Shown here one piece after another: positions 26,500-36,696 of a stretch of DNA of 64,000 bases. The notes beneath the pieces were generated by a model. The model made no database searches. It saw only the letters and a list, made by a program, of their open reading frames with translations, and was not told where the DNA came from. The stretch is from the NCBI RefSeq assembly GCF_009711125.1, contig NZ_WMIB01000003.1:1-64000 (forward strand), in the 5' to 3' direction. This stretch comes from Metabacillus mangrovi. GTDB lineage: Bacteria; Bacillota; Bacilli; Bacillales; Bacillaceae. A program made the position numbers and the translations under genes. Positions within the stretch are counted from its first letter, which is position 1, and each line of letters starts with the position of its first letter.

Positions 26500-26501
<2 letters not shown>
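26473..26501 (+). promoter_or_regulatory. Promoter of tyrS
   Basis: Perfect TTGACA (26473-26478), 17-base spacer, TAAAAA (26496-26501) with an upstream TG making an extended -10. It drives the T-box leader. Confidence 0.55.
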
Positions 26502-28096
<1,595 letters not shown>

Positions 28097-28102
28097 TTAG
28101 AG

Positions 28103-28129
28103 AGCGTCCTTATTGGGCGCTTTTTTTTT
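28103..28129 (+). terminator. Terminator of tyrS
   Basis: AGCGTCC, loop TTATT, GGGCGCT (28115-28121; one G-U pair), then nine T. Confidence 0.85.
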
Positions 28130-28142
28130 GTGAAAAATTTTT

Positions 28143-28271
28143 GTGCTCTGACCCCACTTACGCTAAAGCACGAAACCTCCGTCCCCCATGTGAGCGGCGC
28201 CTTTGCTGCCATGGCTCCGTCCGGCCGGTGCTTGTTCCCCCGCTGCGGTGAAGCAGCAAGGGTCAGAGCAC
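28143..28271. repeat. Long-spaced 12 bp inverted repeat, GC-rich
   Basis: GTGCTCTGACCC (28143-28154) and GGGTCAGAGCAC (28260-28271) are perfect inverted copies enclosing about 105 bases of unusually GC-rich DNA that contains further short stems (GCTGC, GGCCGG). It has no coding frame with a ribosome site. It may be a second small mobile or structured element. Confidence 0.55.
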
Positions 28272-28350
28272 GCCCTCCAAAAAAGCTCTGCCCTGCTTTT
28301 GAAACCATTTTCCCCTTGCACCCGTATAGTTATAGAACGGAGGGAAGTGT

Positions 28351-28857
28351 ATGAAGAGTGCAGCAGTACGTCCGAAAATAAAAATAGCGAAGACAAGAAG
28401 TGAGCAGATTTGGGATGTTATTGGTTATTTCTTTTATATTGGCTCGATTATATGGATGGCCTTTCATTGGAATGCGCTGCCTGAGCAGGTTCCGGGGCAT
28501 TACAATGCGATAGGTGAAGTGGACCGGTGGGGATCAAAGTGGGAGCTGCTCATTTTGCCGTTTGTCGGCTTGTTCATTTTACTGACGATGCAGGTGCTTG
28601 AAAAGTACCCGGAAACACATAATTATCCGCAGCGTCTCAATGAGTCAAATGCGGAAGCGTTTTATCTGCTCAGCAGAAAGCTGGTGAATCAGCTGAAGAA
28701 CATCTGCCTGATTGTTTTCGCACTTATTATCTATGAATCCATAACCATTGCGCTCAATCAGGATTGGCATCTCGGTATCTGGCAGCTGCCTGTCATTTTG
28801 GGTGGCACTTTTCTGCCTATCGTGATCACGCTGTTCAAACAGGCTAAAATCAAGTGA
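28351..28857 (+). CDS. DUF1648-type membrane protein
   Basis: A 168-residue membrane protein starting after ACGGAGGGAAG. Four hydrophobic spans; the region after the first span has the pattern LPEQVPGHYNAIGEVDRWGSK, typical of DUF1648 proteins (also found in SdpI-type immunity proteins and permease-like proteins). The cytoplasmic N-terminus is basic. Not part of an operon: the tyrS terminator precedes it and a bidirectional terminator follows. Function unknown. Confidence 0.75.
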   Translation: MKSAAVRPKIKIAKTRSEQIWDVIGYFFYIGSIIWMAFHWNALPEQVPGHYNAIGEVDRWGSKWELLILPFVGLFILLTMQVLEKYPETHNYPQRLNESNAEAFYLLSRKLVNQLKNICLIVFALIIYESITIALNQDWHLGIWQLPVILGGTFLPIVITLFKQAKIK

Positions 28858-28866
28858 GGCATAACA

Positions 28867-28909
28867 AAAAACCCCCGAAGCATTGAAGAACAATGCTTTC
28901 GGGGGTTTT
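28867..28909. terminator. Bidirectional terminator (DUF1648 gene / rpsD)
   Basis: AAAACCCCCGAAGCATTG pairs with CAATGCTTTCGGGGGTTTT around a five-base loop; T runs on both strands serve both convergent genes. Confidence 0.9.
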
Positions 28910-28923
28910 CCTGTCTCCGCGGA

Positions 28924-29526
28924 TTAACGGGAGTAGAACTCTACGATTAGAGATTCGTTGATTTCAGCTGGAAGCTCGGAACGCTCAGGGAAACGAGTGT
29001 AAGTTCCTTCAAGCTTGTCAGCATCAAAAGTAAGATATTCTGGAACGAAGCTGTTAACTTCCATAGCTTCTTTCACGATATCAAGATTGCGGGATTTTTC
29101 ACGCAGTGTGATAACCTGACCAGTCTTTACTTGGAAAGACGGGATGTCAACGCGAGCGTTGTCAACCATGATGTGACCGTGGTTTACCAATTGGCGTGCC
29201 TGACGGCGTGTACGTGCAAGTCCAAGACGGTAAACAACGTTGTCAAGACGGGATTCAAGCAAACCCATGAAGCTTTCGCCAAGGATCCCTTTCATTTTTC
29301 CTGCTTTAACGAACGTGTTGCGGAATTGGCGCTCATTTACTCCGTACATGTGACGAAGTTTTTGTTTTTCCTGAAGTTGAAGACCGTATTCAGAAAGTTT
29401 TTTACGCTGTCCGGGACCGTGGGGACCAGGAGCGTAAGGGCGTTTTTCCAATTCTTTACCTGTACCGCTCAGAGAAATTCCAAGACGGCGGGATAGTTTC
29501 CAGCTAGGGCCAGTATAACGAGACAT
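28924..29526 (-). CDS. rpsD: 30S ribosomal protein S4
   Basis: Primary 16S rRNA-binding protein of the small subunit. The N-terminus [19 protein letters not shown] and the S4 domain ([30 protein letters not shown]) are diagnostic; 200 residues, standard length, without the N-terminal zinc cysteines. Start at 29526 after AAGGAGGAG; the longer frame is leader. In B. subtilis S4 represses its own gene through the leader. Confidence 0.98.
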   Translation of the reverse strand: MSRYTGPSWKLSRRLGISLSGTGKELEKRPYAPGPHGPGQRKKLSEYGLQLQEKQKLRHMYGVNERQFRNTFVKAGKMKGILGESFMGLLESRLDNVVYRLGLARTRRQARQLVNHGHIMVDNARVDIPSFQVKTGQVITLREKSRNLDIVKEAMEVNSFVPEYLTFDADKLEGTYTRFPERSELPAEINESLIVEFYSR

Positions 29527-29719
29527 TATATGACTCCTCCTTAAAGTTTTTATTTTGTATAAAATAAAAACCAAACCGAACCTTACATGCATGGCCATTT
29601 TGTTTTCATGCACCCTCGCTCCAGCAGCAGGGAGTTACTCGATGCACCTCGCAAATTCATGCGGGAACAAAATGGGATCATCTATGCGATTCTGCAGGCT
29701 GCAATATTTTACACAACAT
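29527..29719 (-). promoter_or_regulatory. rpsD 5' leader, probable S4 autoregulatory RNA
   Basis: A structured leader of about 190 bases between the promoter and rpsD. Visible pairings include CCCTGCTGCTGGAGCGAGGG and CATGCA/TGCATG. B. subtilis rpsD carries an S4-responsive leader in this position; identity here is inferred from position and structure. Confidence 0.55.
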
Positions 29720-29724
29720 TAAAG

Positions 29725-29753
29725 ATTATAAGCTGTATATAATCGTTTGTCAA
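29725..29753 (-). promoter_or_regulatory. Promoter of rpsD
   Basis: Perfect consensus on the minus strand: TTGACA (29753-29748), 17-base spacer, TATAAT (29730-29725). A very strong sigma-A promoter, fitting a ribosomal gene. Confidence 0.85.
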
Positions 29754-29791
29754 CGTATGTTTAGGGATGTGCAAACCGGGAAAGTTCATCT

Positions 29792-29819
29792 TTGGCAACA
29801 GCAGGTTTTATGATATAAT
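29792..29819 (+). promoter_or_regulatory. Promoter of dgcP
   Basis: TTGGCA (29792-29797), 16-base spacer, TATAAT (29814-29819) with an extended TGA just before the -10; 50 bases to the start codon. Confidence 0.6.
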
Positions 29820-29868
29820 AAATCTAACAAATATTTACTTAATTTGGAATCTAACGGGTGGTCCATAT

Positions 29869-31692
29869 ATGCAAGAAACCAACAGCAAGGCTGCATCTTT
29901 GAAGGGCCGTTTCTTTACTTATTTATATAATGAAAGAGCGGATTTGTCACTGGAAAAAGCTTCGAGATGGCTTACTGGAGAATTAAAAACAGTATATGGT
30001 GCAGAGCAGGTATCGATTTCCTGCTATTATTCTTCAAGTGTACCTTTGCTGCCTTATTTTATGGCGAGTACTTCGCCCGATCAGGCTGTTCCTTCTGATG
30101 CAGAGGGAAGCCGGGAATTATTTAAAGCGGGCAGCGAACGCAAGCACGGCAAAAGCCGATTTATGATTGGCGGACCGCATGAAGAATGGTTTGCCGTATT
30201 GGAAATGACAGGAGGACACGACGGAGAAGAGTTAAGCGAGACTGGGCGCATCTGTACTGAATTTCTCTATTTCTGCAGAAGTGCAGAGATTAATATGATC
30301 AGCTCCAGGAAGCATGGAAGTCTGTATAAACTTACAGAATCGTTCCATTCCGCTATGGACAAGGATCAGGTGCTGGCTGAATTGATCAATGCGCTTCAGT
30401 CAATGTACGGTGCTTTTCTTTTTTATCTGTTCCTGTCCCATGATAATGACAGCCGCCTTAAGCTGCCGACAAAAGATTTATATTTTGATGAGCAGGGTTC
30501 AGCTGATACAGCGATGGAGGCTTTTCTGACGGGAGCCATCAGGATGGACCGCTCCCAGCCGGATAAGGTGCATGTCTATGTGCCGCTCAAGGGGCGGCAG
30601 GGCGTCTACGGGGTGCTCGAGGTCATAGCGGATAAAAATCATCCGATCAAGGAATCAGAGATCGAGTTCATTATGATGCTGGCGAATGCAGCTGGCAACG
30701 CCATGGAAAATGCCCAGCTTTACCAGCAGTCGAGAAAGCTGATCGATGACCTGAGGCTGATTAATGAAACATCTCACCAGCTAAACAAGAACCTTCCATT
30801 AAAAGATACGATGAAGTTTCTTGCAGAACGGGTCATTCACTCCTTTAACGCCAGGGAAGCGGGCTTTTATTACAGAAATTCCTCCGGCACGGACCAGCTT
30901 CTGCCCGGCAGCACGGGCTTTTTCATCACTCCGGAAGCGGATAGCTATCTGTCTTTTGTGCTCTCGAAAATTGAGAATGAAAGAGAAGGAATTTTCATTG
31001 GAAACCTCCCGGCACAGGGCTTTTCAAACGGCATCTATCAATGCCTGATGGCTGTGCCGATGATGGAAAACGGACAGCTGAGAGGATATGCCATCGCTTT
31101 GCATGAAAAGCCCTATCATTTTACCTTTGAGACGTTCAAGCTCCTTCAGTCCCTGATCCACCATTCCACCCTTGCTTTATCGAATTCGATGCTCCGCGAG
31201 GAACTGGAAGCGCTTGTGAAGACAGATAATCTGACGAAGCTGTATTCCAGAAACTATTTGAATGAACGGATCCGGCACTCGATGAATGAGGACCGTCACG
31301 GTGTTTTTATCCTCATAGATATCGATAATTTTAAAAACATTAATGATACGTACGGCCACCAGATCGGAGACGATGTGCTCATTCAGGTAGGGAATATCAT
31401 TAAAAGCAGCATCCGGGAAAAAGATGTCGGCGCGAGGTGGGGGGGAGAGGAACTTGCCATTTACCTTCCGCAGGCTGACCCGGAGATCGGAATTTGTGTT
31501 GCCCACAGAGTTCTGGAACGGGTCCGGAGCACGACCTCACCACGGGTTACCATCTCGTGCGGAGTGTCAGCCTGGGAGGCTGAGGAAGATGATACGCCTA
31601 AGATGCTCTTCCTGCGTGCTGACCGTGCCCTTTATCAGGCCAAAAGCAACGGAAAGAATCAGGTAATCGTTCAGAATCGGATCGCGAAGTGA
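29869..31692 (+). CDS. dgcP: Diguanylate cyclase DgcP (YtrP type)
   Basis: Cytoplasmic GAF-GGDEF enzyme of 607 residues that makes cyclic di-GMP from GTP. GAF-like sensory regions occupy about 1-440 (for example VYVPLKGRQGVYGVLEVIA); the GGDEF domain begins near DNLTKLYSRNYLNERI, with FILIDIDNFKNINDTYGHQIGD and the active site ARWGGEEL (GGEEL 525-529). An RxxD product-inhibition site (REKD, 516-519) lies where expected. Start at 29869 after ACGGGTGG. Same position as B. subtilis ytrP, next to rpsD. It is the only visible c-di-GMP synthase in the window and could feed PelD and the riboswitch at 14.7 kb. Confidence 0.93.
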   Translation: MQETNSKAASLKGRFFTYLYNERADLSLEKASRWLTGELKTVYGAEQVSISCYYSSSVPLLPYFMASTSPDQAVPSDAEGSRELFKAGSERKHGKSRFMIGGPHEEWFAVLEMTGGHDGEELSETGRICTEFLYFCRSAEINMISSRKHGSLYKLTESFHSAMDKDQVLAELINALQSMYGAFLFYLFLSHDNDSRLKLPTKDLYFDEQGSADTAMEAFLTGAIRMDRSQPDKVHVYVPLKGRQGVYGVLEVIADKNHPIKESEIEFIMMLANAAGNAMENAQLYQQSRKLIDDLRLINETSHQLNKNLPLKDTMKFLAERVIHSFNAREAGFYYRNSSGTDQLLPGSTGFFITPEADSYLSFVLSKIENEREGIFIGNLPAQGFSNGIYQCLMAVPMMENGQLRGYAIALHEKPYHFTFETFKLLQSLIHHSTLALSNSMLREELEALVKTDNLTKLYSRNYLNERIRHSMNEDRHGVFILIDIDNFKNINDTYGHQIGDDVLIQVGNIIKSSIREKDVGARWGGEELAIYLPQADPEIGICVAHRVLERVRSTTSPRVTISCGVSAWEAEEDDTPKMLFLRADRALYQAKSNGKNQVIVQNRIAK

Positions 31693-31723
31693 AGACGGTC
31701 AGAACTGTATATAAAGTGAACAG

Positions 31724-31767
31724 AAAACCCCCTGGATGCTGACCGCATACAGGGGGTTTTGTTTTTT
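31724..31767 (+). terminator. Terminator of dgcP
   Basis: AAAACCCCCTG (31724-31734) and CAGGGGGTTTT (31750-31760), then TTTTTT. Also usable by ytsP on the other strand. Confidence 0.85.
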
Positions 31768-31784
31768 ACCGGGCTTGTGACAGG

Positions 31785-32264
31785 TTAAATAAACGGAAGC
31801 AGTGCCTCTGCAAACTTTTCCAGGTATTCTTTGTCGGTTTCGTTAAATCGGTACAGGCTCGGGCTGTCAATGTCCAAAACTCCGAGAACTTCGCCGTTTT
31901 TAACAAGCGGAACCACTATTTCTGAATTGGTGGCTGAATCACAGGCGATGTGTCCGGGAAATTCATGTACATTCATGACCAGCTGGGTTTCTTTTGAAGC
32001 GGCAGCCGTTCCGCACACTCCTTTTCCTGACTTGATTCTCACACATGCAGGAAGACCCTGGAACGGGCCGAGAACGAGTTCGCCTTCTTTCATTAAATAG
32101 AAGCCCACCCAGTTGATGTCTTCAAGGAATTGGTTCAGCAGTGCAGATGCGTTGGCAAGATTTGCTATCTGATCTTGTTCTCCCTCCAGGAGGGCTTGAA
32201 GCTGTTTAATTACCAATTCATAATTTTCTTTCGTGTTCTTTGAGTATTTTTCGACATGAAACAT
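31785..32264 (-). CDS. ytsP: Free methionine-(R)-sulfoxide reductase (GAF type)
   Basis: Single GAF-domain enzyme (fRMsr) of 159 residues that reduces free methionine-R-sulfoxide. The three conserved cysteines are visible: GLPACVRI, GKGVCGTAA and HIACDSAT, and the domain closes with VLDIDSPSLYRFNETD. Lies between dgcP and refZ as in B. subtilis. The gene precedes refZ on the opposite strand with 133 bases between starts, which should hold both promoters. Confidence 0.92.
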   Translation of the reverse strand: MFHVEKYSKNTKENYELVIKQLQALLEGEQDQIANLANASALLNQFLEDINWVGFYLMKEGELVLGPFQGLPACVRIKSGKGVCGTAAASKETQLVMNVHEFPGHIACDSATNSEIVVPLVKNGEVLGVLDIDSPSLYRFNETDKEYLEKFAEALLPFI

Positions 32265-32397
32265 CGTCTATCTCCCTCTTTTCATCTTTAAATTGGTAAG
32301 GCAGGCCATTAGCGCGAAACTTTGTCGATAAGTCACTAAAGGAATCCACCGGCTTCTGTGGAAAAAAGTCCTGAGAAACAAAAAGGAGGAATCCGGA

Positions 32398-33030
32398 ATG
32401 AAGCAGGAAGCCTTTAGTCTGACAAAGCAAAAAATCATTGAAGCTGCTGTGGCCCTGTTTAACACGAACGGCTTCTCAGGCACTTCCGTTCGTTCTATTG
32501 CAAGCAAAGCAGGTGTAAACGTAGCTCATATTTCCTACTATTTTAATGGCAAAACCGGCTTGATGGAGCATCTTGTTTCTGATTTTTATGAAGGATACCT
32601 GGATGTAATGGATCAGGCGGTTTTGGCCGATATGGGAAAAAGTCCGGTCTACAGACTAACCCGTCTGGTTTTAAATATTCTAAGCTATCAGCATGAAAGG
32701 CGTCAATTAACCCGGTTTGTATACAGAGAGGTCACTCTTGATACCATGCTGATCAGGGAAGTGATGAGCACGTATATGCTGAAGGAAAAATTCCTGCTGT
32801 CCACTCTGATCGAAGAGGGAATCGATGATGGCAGCCTCAACAAGATCCCGGTCGGGCATTTTATCGTCCAGCTGAAGGGGATGCTCACCATGCCCTTCCT
32901 TCAGCCGCAGTATATTGCAGAAGTGCTGTACCTCCAGCCGCATGAAGATTACTTTGTTAAACAATATTTCCACGAACTGGAGAGCTGGATTATTTCTCTT
33001 TTGACTCCGGCATCTGAGGTGATCCGCTGA
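32398..33030 (+). CDS. refZ: TetR-family regulator of FtsZ, RefZ
   Basis: DNA-binding protein of 210 residues that in B. subtilis binds sites near the origin and tunes FtsZ ring position during sporulation. The TetR helix-turn-helix is clear (KIIEAAVALFNTNGFSGTSV, GVNVAHISYYFNGKTGLMEH). Start after AAAAAGGAGGAAT. Same neighbours as B. subtilis yttP/refZ. Its 3' end overlaps the 3' end of hisJ by 41 bases on the opposite strand, so the two messages are antisense at their tails. Confidence 0.9.
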   Translation: MKQEAFSLTKQKIIEAAVALFNTNGFSGTSVRSIASKAGVNVAHISYYFNGKTGLMEHLVSDFYEGYLDVMDQAVLADMGKSPVYRLTRLVLNILSYQHERRQLTRFVYREVTLDTMLIREVMSTYMLKEKFLLSTLIEEGIDDGSLNKIPVGHFIVQLKGMLTMPFLQPQYIAEVLYLQPHEDYFVKQYFHELESWIISLLTPASEVIR

Positions 33031-33829
33031 TCAGGCTGACATAATTGTGATAGTCCGCTCCAAGGTCTGCCGAAGCGTGTGCGTCTGAACCGTATACAAG
33101 CGGAATTTTCTTTTTAAGGGCGAGTTCAGCCGCTTCGCGGTAGGGATACGGGGTTTTGCAATATTCTTTTCTCAAGCCCGCTGTATTGTAATCCAGCTCA
33201 TACCCTTTTTCCTTCACAAGGTCCAAAAGCCTGTCCAAATCGTTCAAATCCTTTTCAGCTGATGGGACGGGAAACAGGGATTGGAATTTATGAACCAGTG
33301 TGATGTGGCCGATCCTTTTTGGTTTGAAATCCCCAAGGTCAGCCGTGATCGATTTTCCTACTGTGCGGTAGTAAAGGCTGTGTGCTGCACTGATTGATCC
33401 TGCAGCAAGGCACAGATTTTTAAACCCTTCCGGACTGAAATCAAGGCAGTGGAAGGCATTTCCGGCAAGAAGAAAATGAACGGACAGGATGGAATCGTCG
33501 ATTATGGATCCATATTGATTTAAAAACGCTGCAGTTTCCTTTTCAAATCCTTCAATATAATCCACTTCAAATCCGAGATTGATTTTGATCTCTCCCGAAT
33601 ACTCCTTCTTAACCTCTTGTACCGCTTTAATGTATGCTTCCACTTGATCAGCAGGCAGGGCGCTGTCCTTATTGGGGACGGGATCCGAAAAGGTCTCCGG
33701 AAGCGGTGCATGCTCTGTAAAGGTGAGCTCCTCAAACCCGAGCTGGATTCCTCTTTCGGCATAGCGGGATAAACGGTCCCTGGACCCGTGCGGACAAAAA
33801 GGCGTATGTACATGAGCGTCAATTTTCAT
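32990..33829 (-). CDS. hisJ: Histidinol-phosphatase (PHP family)
   Basis: Removes phosphate from L-histidinol phosphate, the penultimate step of histidine synthesis. PHP-domain metal ligands are visible: MKIDAHVHTPFCPHGS, TFTEHAPLP, GFEVDYIEG, SVHFL and the C-terminal YGSDAH. Start at 33829 after AAGGGGGAG, 279 residues; a longer frame adds a hydrophobic stretch without ribosome site. It lies outside any his operon, between refZ and ezrA as in B. subtilis. Confidence 0.93.
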   Translation of the reverse strand: MKIDAHVHTPFCPHGSRDRLSRYAERGIQLGFEELTFTEHAPLPETFSDPVPNKDSALPADQVEAYIKAVQEVKKEYSGEIKINLGFEVDYIEGFEKETAAFLNQYGSIIDDSILSVHFLLAGNAFHCLDFSPEGFKNLCLAAGSISAAHSLYYRTVGKSITADLGDFKPKRIGHITLVHKFQSLFPVPSAEKDLNDLDRLLDLVKEKGYELDYNTAGLRKEYCKTPYPYREAAELALKKKIPLVYGSDAHASADLGADYHNYVSLISGSPQMPESKEK

Positions 33830-34119
33830 CAAAATCTTCTCCCCCTTGACATAAAGCAGGATAATAGGTGTAAAAAATTTAAAAAACTGGTCAAAAAATA
33901 TTGTTAACATGGTATCATAAAAACATTGAAAAACAATTCATTTTTAATCAGTTCATACATATTTCGCCTAAAAGATTATTGAGACCGCGGCAATTTTAAG
34001 CTGCATTCAGCATATCCTGTCCGGATTAAACGCTTTTACATGCAATGTGTAAGCCGCAAGCAGCTCTGCGGGGCGCGGATCGCTTGTGCTTTTTCTTATA
34101 TACAGCAAGGGGGCCCATT
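33830..34119. other. Intergenic region hisJ-ezrA
   Basis: A divergent promoter region of 290 bases. AT-rich stretches are present, but I could not pick a convincing promoter pair for either gene and see no other feature. Confidence 0.5.
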
Positions 34120-35829
34120 ATGGAAGTCGTTATTGGTTTGCTGGCTGCGCTCGTTCTTTTTTTTGCAGCCGGTTATTTTATCAGGAAAAATATTTACCGG
34201 GAAGTGGATCGGCTCGAGGCGAGGAAAATTGAGATCATGAACCGGTCGCTCGCCGATGAAATGTCCAGAGTGAAAGAACTGAAAATGACGGGACAGGCGG
34301 AAGAACTGTTCGAAAAGTGGAGACAGGAATGGGATGAGATTGTAACAGCCCAGCTTCCGGAAGTAGAGGAACTTCTTTTTGACGCAGAGGACCATGCGGA
34401 CAAATACCGTTTTAAAAAATCACGTGAGGTGCTTGCTCATATCGATAAGATGCTTGATGCTGCGGACGAGAACATTGAGCAGATAATCGAAGAAATCTAT
34501 GAACTGGTCACGAGCGAAGAAAGAAACAGTTCGGAGATCGATGAGATAAGAGAGCAGTTCAAGAACGCAAAAAGAGCTCTTCTCGCGCACAGCCATACGT
34601 TCGGTGGAGCCCATGCCAAACTTGAAACGGCACTGTATGAAGTGTATGAAGGCCTGAAGCTTTTTGATGCGGAAACGGATGCAGGAAACTATCTTGCTGC
34701 CCGTGATATTCTGACCGCCCAGAAAGCGGTGCTGGATGTACTCTGCGAAAAAATTGAACAAATCCCCGCGCTGCTCTCAGAATGCCAGAGCGGAATTCCG
34801 GCCCAGCTCACGGAAATTGAAGAAGGGTATAAAGAGATGGCTGAGCAGGGATATGTACTTGACCATATCCAGGTAAGCAGTGAAAGGGAGCGGATCTCCA
34901 CTTCTCTCACCCTGTACAGGGAGAAAATCTGTGATTTGGAGCTGGAAGGAATCAGAGAAGGGGTTCAGGAAATCCAGGAATCGATCGATACGATGTATGA
35001 CCTTCTCGAAAAAGAGGTTCATGCCCATCATTATATTCTCTCGGAGACACCGAAAGCGGATGTCGCCATCCAAAGCCTTGCAGCTGAAAAAGCGGCAACA
35101 AAAGATGAAACGGAAACCGTTCGCAGAAGCTATCATTTAAGTGAGGAGGAAACCTCCAGGCTCCGCAGCATCGATAAGCAGGTAGCGTCCCTGCAAAAAC
35201 GCTGCCTGCACATTCAGGATAAAATCGCACATGAGCAAACGGCCTATTCCCTTCTTAAGGAAGAACTGATTGAACTTGAAAAGCTCACGGCTGAAGTCAA
35301 AGCAGAGCATGAAGGGTATAGGGACACGCTCCATACCCTCCGCAAGGAAGAGCTGCAGGCACGTGAACAGATGACTGCAGCCAGAACACTCTTGAATGAT
35401 TCGGCAAGGCTGATAAGCAAGAGCAACATTCCCGGCTTGCCGGCAGCCTATACGGAATTGCTGAGGGATGCGAAAAGAACCATTGGCCTCGTCTCGGATA
35501 AGCTCCATGAAATTCCATTGGATATGGTAGCTGTCAATATTCTATTGGAGGATGCCCTGGCTGCAGCGGCAAAGGTGCATGAGCAGACAGAGGATATGAT
35601 CGAACAAGTATATTATGTGGAAAAAATTATTCAATACGGCAACCGTTTCAGAAGCAGAAATGCCGGCCTTTCAAAAGAATTGCAGGAAGCAGAACACTTA
35701 TTCAGAAACTATGAATATGAGAGTTCACTGAAAAAAGCCGCCACCGCAATCGAAACAGTCGAGCCAGGCTCATTTGAGAAAATCGGCACTCTTGTAGAAG
35801 AGGACCTGACCGAGCTGAAAAGCAAATAA
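34120..35829 (+). CDS. ezrA: Septation ring formation regulator EzrA
   Basis: Membrane-anchored cytoplasmic coiled-coil protein of 569 residues that prevents extra FtsZ rings and works in the divisome. One N-terminal span (EVVIGLLAALVLFFAAGYFI), then spectrin-like repeats rich in charged heptads (KYRFKKSREVLAHIDKMLD, FKNAKRALLAHSHTFG, YESSLKKAATAIETVEPG). The start at 34120 follows CAAGGGGG; family length about 562. Followed by a strong terminator. Confidence 0.95.
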   Translation: MEVVIGLLAALVLFFAAGYFIRKNIYREVDRLEARKIEIMNRSLADEMSRVKELKMTGQAEELFEKWRQEWDEIVTAQLPEVEELLFDAEDHADKYRFKKSREVLAHIDKMLDAADENIEQIIEEIYELVTSEERNSSEIDEIREQFKNAKRALLAHSHTFGGAHAKLETALYEVYEGLKLFDAETDAGNYLAARDILTAQKAVLDVLCEKIEQIPALLSECQSGIPAQLTEIEEGYKEMAEQGYVLDHIQVSSERERISTSLTLYREKICDLELEGIREGVQEIQESIDTMYDLLEKEVHAHHYILSETPKADVAIQSLAAEKAATKDETETVRRSYHLSEEETSRLRSIDKQVASLQKRCLHIQDKIAHEQTAYSLLKEELIELEKLTAEVKAEHEGYRDTLHTLRKEELQAREQMTAARTLLNDSARLISKSNIPGLPAAYTELLRDAKRTIGLVSDKLHEIPLDMVAVNILLEDALAAAAKVHEQTEDMIEQVYYVEKIIQYGNRFRSRNAGLSKELQEAEHLFRNYEYESSLKKAATAIETVEPGSFEKIGTLVEEDLTELKSK

Positions 35830-35867
35830 AATTAACGGGTTTGAATTTCATGGATCACCCTTTAGGG

Positions 35868-35904
35868 GACAGCCATTCACATACGAATGGCTGTCTTTTT
35901 TTTT
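35868..35904 (+). terminator. Terminator of ezrA
   Basis: GACAGCCATTC, loop ACATAC, GAATGGCTGTC (35885-35895), then nine T. The repeat element at 35908 begins four bases later. Confidence 0.9.
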
Positions 35905-35907
35905 ATT

Positions 35908-36096
35908 AGCTCTGTTAAACTTGGCTGTTGATTGCAGCTAGCAGGCGTTCGCTCATCCAGGGGCGGGCGGTGAGCCTCCTCGCCGCTGCGCGACTGCGGG
36001 GTCTCACCTGTCCCGCTGTTCTCAAGCTCCCAGTCTCACGCCTCTTTCGCTGCAATCAACTGGTGTGAAAAATCAACATTATGCTTTAACAAAGCC
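35908..36096. mobile_element. MITE-like repeat element (189 bp)
   Basis: Single copy of the family seen at 1-438, in the opposite orientation. The left end is AGCTCTGTTAAACTTGGC followed by TGTTGATT; the right end, on the other strand, is GGCTTTGTTAAAGCATAA followed by TGTTGATT: imperfect terminal inverted repeats. The GC-rich core (GGGGCGGGCGGTGAGCC, GGGTCTCACCTGTCCCGC) matches the 192 bp units. TTATT flanks both sides, a possible short target duplication. No coding capacity. Confidence 0.8.
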
Positions 36097-36297
36097 TTAT
36101 TGATAAATGAACAGCAGGCTGATCAGCAGCTGCGCCGTCTAATAAATAAGTTTTAAAATCATATGGAAATTTTATGTTAAAATAAAGGGGGTAAATCGGA
36201 GGGAGTTGGATTTCAAAAGGGCAGATGAAGATTACACCTTCAATTTTCAAATAAACGCTATAAACGCTAAAAACAAAAAAATACCAGGGGTATCGTT
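36097..36297. other. Intergenic region before the small membrane gene
   Basis: AT-rich; holds a short direct repeat AAACGCTA (36252 region) and a TTAAAAT-like -10, but no firm promoter pair is evident. Confidence 0.4.
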
Positions 36298-36579
36298 ATG
36301 TGGATTATATTAGGGGCTGCGGCCATAGCTGTAACAGTTATAAACCTATTTATGTATGCAGCAGGAAAGGATTATAAGCTTGCGATGGCGGCGGCATTAT
36401 CATTAACAGCATTAACCATCTGCGCAGATTACAGCAGTCTGAACGGGTGGGTGAAAGCAGAAGATTGGGGAGCGATATCGGATGTAGTCCCAAGTATGGC
36501 GAATGCATTGTGGTTCTTGACAATCGCTTCTATCTTACTGAATACAGCACCTCTCCTTTTAGAGCGAGTACGCAAATAA
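36298..36579 (+). CDS. Small membrane protein, unknown
   Basis: A 93-residue protein with three hydrophobic segments (WIILGAAAIAVTVINLFMYA, LAMAAALSLTALTICADY, ANALWFLTIASILLNTAPLL). Only a weak ribosome site (CAGGGG) precedes the ATG, yet base composition and codon use look normal and a terminator follows directly. I do not recognise the family. It lies between ezrA and braB. Confidence 0.65.
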   Translation: MWIILGAAAIAVTVINLFMYAAGKDYKLAMAAALSLTALTICADYSSLNGWVKAEDWGAISDVVPSMANALWFLTIASILLNTAPLLLERVRK

Positions 36580-36608
36580 GAATGACTTATCGCTCCAATT
36601 CATCAAAA

Positions 36609-36638
36609 AAGGAACTTGGCTATCCAAGTTCCTTTTTT
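36609..36638. terminator. Bidirectional terminator (small membrane gene / braB)
   Basis: AAGGAACTTGG, loop CTAT, CCAAGTTCCTT, with T runs in both directions. Confidence 0.9.
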
Positions 36639-36696
36639 GTGTTTATTTTCTGCCATGTTAATCGGCAGAGTAAAGATACAGGATGAAGCCTTTGTA

